In this document: positions 58,611 through 63,328 of the stretch, piece after piece
Numbering within the stretch: the stretch's first letter is position 1
How the letters are laid out: each line of letters opens with the position of its first letter
Source of the DNA: SZUA-186 sp039714155
GTDB taxonomy: Bacteria > Pseudomonadota > Gammaproteobacteria > UBA9214
Direction: 5' to 3'
DNA length: 63,328 bases
Assembly: GCA_039714155.1 (NCBI GenBank)
Contig: JBDLJX010000003.1
Span: 1-63,328 of the forward strand
Made by a program: the position numbers and the translations under genes
The notes under the pieces: generated by a model
What the model saw: only the letters and a program-made list of their open reading frames with translations
Databases searched by the model: none
What the model was told of the DNA's origin: nothing

Positions 58611-59801
58611 ATGTCAAAGATTTTCGTTGAAGACCGGGAAGAAGATACGCGCGTTCCGTTCCTGCGCGGGATACTGACTCGCTCCCTGCAGGATTCAGGA
58701 CTGTCATTCGATACAGCCTATGAGCTGGCCACCGAAATTCGCAATGATCTCGACGATACACCACTGACAACCACTCATGAACTGCGCCAAAGGGTCCTTG
58801 AGCTGCTCAAGGCCCGTTCGGGTCAGGATGTCATTACCCGCTATGAGAAGCAGAAAAGACCCTTTGCCATCCAGGTGGAACAGCGGGACGGGCAGCTAAC
58901 ACCCTTTTCCAGGCTCGAATACCAGCACTGCCTTGAAAACATTGGCCTCACCAGCGAAGAGGCCATGGATGTTGTGACCACCGTCCACAAGCATCTGGTT
59001 GACCGGCGCACGGAGATGATCACCTCAAAGCGCCTGGGTGCACTGACCTACCGATACCTTCGGCAGTCAAGTGAACTGGGACCGGCGGTTGCCTTCCGCT
59101 GGCTGGTATGGCGTGATTTTATAAAGAGTGGCAGGCCGTTGATTTTCCTTATCGGTGGAACGGCAGGCTGCGGGAAAAGCACCACGGCCACCATGCTGGC
59201 AAGCCGCCTGGATATTGTCCGTACCCAGTCAACGGACATGCTGCGCGAGGTCATGCGCATCATGATGCCCGAACAACTTATTCCGGTACTGCATACTTCA
59301 TCATTTACCGCCTGGACGGCACTGCCCGGCCAACCGGAGGACATTCAGGAAGCATCGGACACACTGCTGATAAATGGCTACCAAAGCCAGGCAGATTTGC
59401 TCGCCGTCGCGATTGAAGCCGTTATCCAGCGCGCCCTGCGTGAGCAGGTGTCACTGATCCTGGAGGGTGTCCACATCCATCCGGCATTCATGGAACAACT
59501 GGCAAGAAACGATGATGCAACCGTTATACCCGTCATGCTGGGTATGCTGAAGCGCAAACAGCTGCAGCAGAGAATACACGGCCGGGGCACCGATGTACCA
59601 CAGCGTCGCGCCGATCGCTACCTGAAGCACTTTGACGAAATCTGGCGATTACAGTCCTATCTTCTGTCCGAGGCCGACCATGCAAATATACCTATCGTCG
59701 TCAATCGCGACAGGGACAAGGTGTTTCGTGAAATCATGCGCATCACCATCGAGACCCTTGCAACGGATTTCAACAATACGCCGCAAGCCGTCTTTGCATG
59801 A
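58611..59801 (+). CDS. 2-phosphoglycerate kinase-like protein with ATP-cone
   Basis: A 396-residue protein. Residues about 1-90 resemble an ATP-cone regulatory domain (LRGILTRSLQDSGLSFDTAY). A P-loop kinase follows (about 175-395): IFLIGGTAGCGKSTTATMLA, STDMLREVMRIMMPEQ and RADRYLKHFDEIW. In methanogens such enzymes make 2,3-bisphosphoglycerate toward cyclic-DPG; bacterial members are uncharacterised. It starts 158 bases from the PPK2 start, divergent. Tandem repeats lie in its promoter. Confidence 0.85.
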   Translation: MSKIFVEDREEDTRVPFLRGILTRSLQDSGLSFDTAYELATEIRNDLDDTPLTTTHELRQRVLELLKARSGQDVITRYEKQKRPFAIQVEQRDGQLTPFSRLEYQHCLENIGLTSEEAMDVVTTVHKHLVDRRTEMITSKRLGALTYRYLRQSSELGPAVAFRWLVWRDFIKSGRPLIFLIGGTAGCGKSTTATMLASRLDIVRTQSTDMLREVMRIMMPEQLIPVLHTSSFTAWTALPGQPEDIQEASDTLLINGYQSQADLLAVAIEAVIQRALREQVSLILEGVHIHPAFMEQLARNDDATVIPVMLGMLKRKQLQQRIHGRGTDVPQRRADRYLKHFDEIWRLQSYLLSEADHANIPIVVNRDRDKVFREIMRITIETLATDFNNTPQAVFA

Positions 59802-59848
59802 CTCCTGGCGCAGGTACTGAACCGGGCAAACAAAAACCCGAAACCGGT

Positions 59849-60298
59849 TCAGGCTGCATGCTCTTCGTTACCACTAAGCTCCCGGATCAGGGGATAAAGC
59901 TTTTCCGTCTCATGCTGGATTCTTTCCAGGACCAGCTCGAACATTTCCTCTGAATCTTTCAGAAAGCGTTCATGGTCAGATATGGCCAGGGACACGGTCT
60001 GTTTCCTCGGGCACCATTTCTTCGTGTATTCCATCATGATTTTCCTGATTTCCTGCGAGCCTGACATAAAATTCCTGGCCAGTTCCTGTATCTCGCGGTC
60101 ATCATGCGTCAGCAGTCTGCTGTAAAGGTTCTTGTCGACAAGATCAATATGGTCCTTGACCTTGTTCGTGTAGCGGTTAAAGAGTTCACAACAGGTCCCG
60201 GAATCGCACATGGAGCGTTCCTTGAACAGGTAGAGCAACACGTTGGAGAGTTCCGTAATGCTGTGATTCTGGGTATTCAGATCTTCGTAGGTGATCAT
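59849..60298 (-). CDS. Hemerythrin-like (HHE) domain protein
   Basis: A 149-residue helical protein. Conserved His and Glu are spaced as in hemerythrin: NHSITELSNVL, DHIDLVDKNLYSRLL, and DHERFLKDSEEMFELV then HETEKLYPLIREL. These could bind a di-iron centre that handles oxygen or nitric oxide. Cysteines (MCDSGTCCELF) are extra. GAAGGAATTATCG gives a good ribosome binding site for ATG at 60298. It is between the phosphate island and redox genes. Confidence 0.7.
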   Translation of the reverse strand: MITYEDLNTQNHSITELSNVLLYLFKERSMCDSGTCCELFNRYTNKVKDHIDLVDKNLYSRLLTHDDREIQELARNFMSGSQEIRKIMMEYTKKWCPRKQTVSLAISDHERFLKDSEEMFELVLERIQHETEKLYPLIRELSGNEEHAA

Positions 60299-60411
60299 CG
60301 ATAATTCCTTCTTTCACCGGTCACTGTCAGCAACCATTAATCCAATACAAATGTTGAGGCTAGGATGTTGATCAGTACATGTCAACGAGTTGCAGCCCTG
60401 GAAATACATTT

Positions 60412-60560
60412 AACCCGGGAATTTCATAAATCTGCACAAAGATCGCGCAGGATATTGGTTTCACAAGGAAATTTCCGAAGGAGTGACGGTTCAGTGATTA
60501 CGGCCCACCGGGGAAATATTCCTTGTGGAGTCAAGAGACAAGCGGGATTGTGCATGATTT
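60412..60560. mobile_element. 149-bp palindromic element, copy 2
   Basis: AATTTCATAAATCTGCACAA at the left and TGGAGTCAAGAGACAAGCGG near the right match the copy at 38057-38205 in opposite orientation. CACAAGGAAATTTCC and GGAAATATTCCTTGTGG form the central hairpin. It lies downstream of the sigma-54 regulator gene. Confidence 0.8.
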
Positions 60561-60577
60561 GTGTTTTAGTCGTGCAA

Positions 60578-61984
60578 TCAGTTCAGATCATAGCGCTTGA
60601 GCTTTCGATACAGGGTACGCTCACTGATGCCCAGTGCCGCCGCGACCTGTCTGCGGTTGTCATGGTACTTTAGTAACAGCTCCGATATGTGCCGCGCCTC
60701 CACTTCCTGTAACGTGTTACTTGCCTTGCCGTGTGATGTTACTGTCGCAGCCTGCGAGGCCGCCGCGGGCGCATGCTGCCCCGGGTGTTTCCTGCCGTGC
60801 GCAAGTTGTAGCAGCACGGTTTCGATCACGGCGTCATCAATCTCGCCAGCATTGGCGTGCGTGGCGGCAATAAACAGGATATTGCGCAGTTCGCGCACAT
60901 TGCCGGGGTATTCATATAACTTGAGCCGTTCGATCGCCGCCGGGGTCAGTTTGAATCTTTGATTCATGGTGTGGCTGAAAGGGCCCAGCAGATCAGGCAC
61001 CAGCACCTCGATATCATCCAGCCGTTCCCGCAGTGCAGGCAGGCGTACAAACAGGCAGGCGATCCGGTAGTACAGATCCTCGCGGAAATGACCGGCACTC
61101 ACCGACTCCCACAAGTGCCGGTTGGTGGCACAGACAATACGCACGTCAGCCTTGCGCGGCCTGCGACCACCGACGCGGCGGTACTGCCCCGATTCCAGTA
61201 CCCGTAACAGCTTGGCCTGCTGGGACAGCGGCAACTCGCCCACTTCGTCCAGGAACAGGGTGCCGCCATCGGCCTGCTCGAACAGGCCGGTCCGCTCACC
61301 GACACTGCCGGTAAACGCACCGCGCGCATGCCCGAAGACCTCGGCCTCGAACAGGGATTCGGTCAGCACCGTGCAGTCCACGGTAAGAAACGGCTGGTCA
61401 TGACGCGTGGAATGGTTGTGAATGAAATGTGCCGCCAGCTCCTTGCCGGTGCCGGTTTCTCCCTGCAGCAGCACCGGCGCCTGCGCCGCAGCTACCATCA
61501 TCATCTGCTCCATGCAGGCAAGAAATGGCGGCGTCTGGCCAACCATGCGCTTGCCATTGACGCGGCGCTCCTCGGGCCCCGAGAGTCGCTCAATCAACTC
61601 GCCCATGTAGAGTTCGCCATTACTGCCATGCAGCGGATAGGCGGTTACCCGCACCTGGGACATGCGGTGGTCCCCGTCAAAGTGGACATGCAGACAGGAA
61701 TCCGTCTTGCCTATTTCGAACAAATTGGCATGCGGGCAGTCTTCACCGCATTCATGACAAGGCGCATCATTATCGTGACTGACCTTGTGACACGTCATTC
61801 CCACAGCCTTGTCACGGGGTATGCCGAAGGTCTTTTCATAGGCACGGTTGATCGCCAGAATCCGGTAGTCCCGGTCGATCACGACAAACGGCTGTTCATG
61901 ACTGTCTACCAGTGCTTGCATCTCAACCGACACCGGTGTTACCGGATCAACCAAATTAACGATATTGGCTATTGATTTTTTCAT
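60578..61984 (-). CDS. Sigma-54-dependent activator with cysteine-rich PAS domain
   Basis: A 468-residue regulator. A PAS domain (about 20-135) carries CHKVSHDNDAPCHECGEDCP, a cluster of cysteines and histidines that could bind a metal or an Fe-S or haem group. The AAA+ domain (about 145-385) has Walker A GETGTGKE, Walker B GGTLFLDEVGEL, and GAFTGS in place of the usual GAFTGA, the loop that contacts sigma-54. The C-terminal Fis-type helix-turn-helix is RRQVAAALGISERTLYRKLK. It faces the TlpA-like gene. The signal may be redox or NO. Confidence 0.9.
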   Translation of the reverse strand: MKKSIANIVNLVDPVTPVSVEMQALVDSHEQPFVVIDRDYRILAINRAYEKTFGIPRDKAVGMTCHKVSHDNDAPCHECGEDCPHANLFEIGKTDSCLHVHFDGDHRMSQVRVTAYPLHGSNGELYMGELIERLSGPEERRVNGKRMVGQTPPFLACMEQMMMVAAAQAPVLLQGETGTGKELAAHFIHNHSTRHDQPFLTVDCTVLTESLFEAEVFGHARGAFTGSVGERTGLFEQADGGTLFLDEVGELPLSQQAKLLRVLESGQYRRVGGRRPRKADVRIVCATNRHLWESVSAGHFREDLYYRIACLFVRLPALRERLDDIEVLVPDLLGPFSHTMNQRFKLTPAAIERLKLYEYPGNVRELRNILFIAATHANAGEIDDAVIETVLLQLAHGRKHPGQHAPAAASQAATVTSHGKASNTLQEVEARHISELLLKYHDNRRQVAAALGISERTLYRKLKRYDLN

Positions 61985-62027
61985 GACGCCCCCGACATCA
62001 ATTGTTCTTCCTTTTTACTGTCATTAT

Positions 62028-62042
62028 TGTCACTGTATGACA
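62028..62042. promoter_or_regulatory. TGTCA-N5-TGACA palindrome
   Basis: TGTCACTGTATGACA lies 44 bases upstream of the sigma-54-activator start and is a candidate operator. More TGACA or TGTCA half-sites flank it (62020-62085). The binding protein is unknown; self-control by the activator is one option. Confidence 0.4.
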
Positions 62043-62080
62043 CGTGTATGAAACTCTACTACTGACATAATTGACATGAC

Positions 62081-62094
62081 TTGACATAGATCAA
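62081..62094 (+). promoter_or_regulatory. FNR/ANR-like box
   Basis: TTGACATAGATCAA matches the FNR consensus except C for T at position five. It is between the sigma-54 activator and the TlpA-like gene, so either could respond to low oxygen. Confidence 0.55.
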
Positions 62095-62116
62095 GCCCCC
62101 GGTATTTACGCAATAA

Positions 62117-62194
62117 ATCGCGCCGGAAACGGCGCTCCCACACAGTGGTGTAATGCTATTGGGGGGTGTTGTGGGAGCGGCGTCCCGCCGCGAA
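62117..62194. repeat. REP-like inverted pair
   Basis: AATCGCGCCGGAAACGGCGC, then TCCCACAC, and the facing TGTGGGAGCGGCGTCCCGCC, about 30 bases apart. Confidence 0.75.
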
Positions 62195-62251
62195 GAACCT
62201 CCCTCAGACTCTGCTTACGAGGCACATTCCCGGACAATCTTCTCATGAGTT

Positions 62252-62785
62252 ATGCTGCAAAGCATGATCAAATGTAATCCGATTATCTTTCTGATAGCAC
62301 TACTGTATCCATGGCTGGCCAACCCGGTAAGCGCCACTGGAACAATCGAGCCCTATGAAGGCTCATTGAAGCAACCCGGGATCACATTACAGGACCTGGA
62401 TCATCGAGCGCACACACTGGCGGATTACCGCGGCAAGGTGGTACTGGTTAACTTCTGGGCCAGCTGGTGTGTTCCCTGCATCACGGAAATGCCGGGAATG
62501 CAGAGACTGGCGGATACATTAACGGATCAACCCTTCGAGATCCTTGCAGTCAATGTTTCGGATACAGAAGACCGGATCCGCGAGTTTCTCCGGCGAATGA
62601 ACCTGCGCCTGACCATTCTGGTGGACCACAACGGGGATACCTTCAAGGCCTGGCAGGGAAAGGTGCTACCTGCCAGCTTTTTACTGGATCGCAGCGGCAG
62701 AATACGTTACCGGGTAATCGGCCCCCTGGAATGGGACAGCGAAGAGGTCGGCAAGATTATCGAAGCATTGCTCCAGCACCCCTGA
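62252..62785 (+). CDS. TlpA/ResA-like thioredoxin
   Basis: A 177-residue exported protein with a signal peptide (about 5-29, ending VSATG). The thioredoxin domain has NFWASWCVPCITEMPGMQ (active site CVPC, about 72-75) and VLPASFLLDRSGRIRY with the cis-Pro. It would reduce disulfides in the periplasm, for example in apo-cytochromes c. A second ATG at 62264 is possible. A multihaem cytochrome converges on it, which supports a role in cytochrome maturation. Confidence 0.87.
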   Translation: MLQSMIKCNPIIFLIALLYPWLANPVSATGTIEPYEGSLKQPGITLQDLDHRAHTLADYRGKVVLVNFWASWCVPCITEMPGMQRLADTLTDQPFEILAVNVSDTEDRIREFLRRMNLRLTILVDHNGDTFKAWQGKVLPASFLLDRSGRIRYRVIGPLEWDSEEVGKIIEALLQHP

Positions 62786-62815
62786 AAAAAAGGGGTGGCC
62801 GAAGCCACCCCTTAA
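62785..62815 (-). terminator. Rho-independent terminator with UUCG tetraloop
   Basis: On the minus strand, AGGGGTGGC and GCCACCCCT pair around TTCG and are followed by a run of seven T. The C(UUCG)G loop is very stable. It lies 27 bases after the cytochrome stop and ends that gene; the plus strand has no T-run. Confidence 0.85.
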
Positions 62816-62841
62816 CTTGCCAACAAAGCTTCTTGATTTGA

Positions 62842-63328
62842 CTACTTCTGCCGGTGACAGAGACCGCAACCCACTATCGTGCCCTTCGGAATGATCGCGG
62901 TGGCGTTACCTGCTGCACAACCCGGCAGACTGCCCTTGTTGTCCTTGCAGAGGACCGTGCGCTCATCGTTGGTACGCGACAGCACCGTGCCTCTCAGGTC
63001 GTCACCGTGGCAGGAATCGCAGCCCGGACCCTGATTTCGGTAGCTGCGATGCTGCAAGTTCCAGCGGTCGTCTGACAGGAAGTTAGTTCCATTGTCCTCG
63101 CCGTTCACACCGAGATTGGGCTCGAGGTCCGCGATGGGATGCATGCCGTGCGGACCGTTATTGCCCAGCGGCAACGACTCGTCGGTGGGCTCGTGGCAGA
63201 CCTGGCACTCGGCGATGTAGCCCGTGTGGCCCTGGATCTGCTTGGCCGGGACGTTGTCATTGGCGTTCGGATTGGATGCCGGCCACTCCGCGTGGGTACT
63301 GCCGTGGCAGGCCTCGCAGAACAGTCCA
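62842..63328 (-). CDS. Multihaem cytochrome c, C-terminal part (cut by window edge)
   Basis: 161 residues are visible. Four CxxCH haem motifs appear: CEACH, CQVCH, CDSCH and CGLCH; the frame continues past the right edge, so more may exist. Loop residues HPIADLEPNLGVNG and NLQHRSYRNQGPGC lie between them. It should be periplasmic and take part in anaerobic or sulfur/nitrogen redox. The terminator with a UUCG loop follows the stop. Near it are the TlpA-like thioredoxin and the sigma-54 regulator. Confidence 0.85.
   Translation of the reverse strand, partial: GLFCEACHGSTHAEWPASNPNANDNVPAKQIQGHTGYIAECQVCHEPTDESLPLGNNGPHGMHPIADLEPNLGVNGEDNGTNFLSDDRWNLQHRSYRNQGPGCDSCHGDDLRGTVLSRTNDERTVLCKDNKGSLPGCAAGNATAIIPKGTIVGCGLCHRQK

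Noticed and set aside
60365..60673. A 'conserved' protein shared with 37938-38267
   Set aside because: Identity comes from the 149-bp non-coding repeat, not from protein selection; both frames run out into unrelated sequence.
1..63328. tRNA, rRNA, CRISPR array or prophage
   Set aside because: No cloverleaf with CCA arm, rRNA stretch, regular spacer array or phage structural gene was seen on either strand.

Overview
The window looks like chromosomal DNA of a free-living gammaproteobacterium, perhaps a Chromatiales-like or sulfur-oxidising relative. This rests on gene content (ppnN, ygiQ, pst-pho, PiT, Slp and DUF2799 lipoproteins, GAK genes), on short palindromic repeats of the Pseudomonas REP type (GTAGGAGCG...), and on FNR-type boxes. 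I saw no tRNA, rRNA, CRISPR array, prophage or transposase gene. Small non-coding repeats are abundant instead, in at least four families plus REP pairs, and one copy has split a csrA gene.

Layout. 1-5.7 kb: a cut-off gene end, a hicAB toxin-antitoxin pair, two tandem Slp lipoproteins, ppnN, a DUF2799 lipoprotein, a higA antitoxin with only the tail of its toxin, and an antidote remnant. 5.8-9.4 kb: a glycine-zipper protein, a PepSY protein and a PhoP/PhoQ-like two-component system. 9.5-15.4 kb (minus strand): a tightly packed seven-gene envelope operon with an ExbB/TolQ/MotA-like channel protein, an ExbD-like coiled-coil protein, three exported proteins, a SPOR-like protein and a lytic transglycosylase. 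The promoters of the two-component locus and of this operon share a direct-repeat box with identical spacing to the -10 element, so one probably controls the other. 15.6-27.3 kb: a TPR protein, a secreted purple-acid-type phosphatase, YgiQ, PilZ, the broken csrA, a cytidylate-kinase-like protein, a beta-propeller dehydrogenase, PhoH and an EamA transporter.

27.4-60.3 kb is a phosphate and polyphosphate island. It starts with a minus-strand operon holding GAK-system genes (amphi-Trp, HprK-related kinase, ATP-grasp; the CofD-like gene is divergent) mixed with phosphatases, Nudix hydrolases and a PhoU-kinase fusion. Then come an acyltransferase and apaH between mobile repeats, a CorC-like protein, a CHAD protein, a ParA-like ATPase and a lysine-rich helix-hairpin-helix protein. 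A full pstS-phoU-pstC-pstA-pstB-pstB-phoB-phoR cluster follows, then another Nudix protein and phosphoesterase, a P-loop protein, PiT with its DUF47 partner, a double-domain PPK2 and a 2-phosphoglycerate-kinase-like protein.

The right end (60.4-63.3 kb) holds a hemerythrin-like protein, a sigma-54 activator with a cysteine-rich PAS domain, a TlpA-like thioredoxin and the end of a multihaem cytochrome c.

The strongest candidates for undescribed biology are the envelope operon with its inferred regulator, the GAK/polyphosphate island, and the Pst transporter with two complementary half-degenerate ATPases and a PhoU carrying a dead phosphatase domain.
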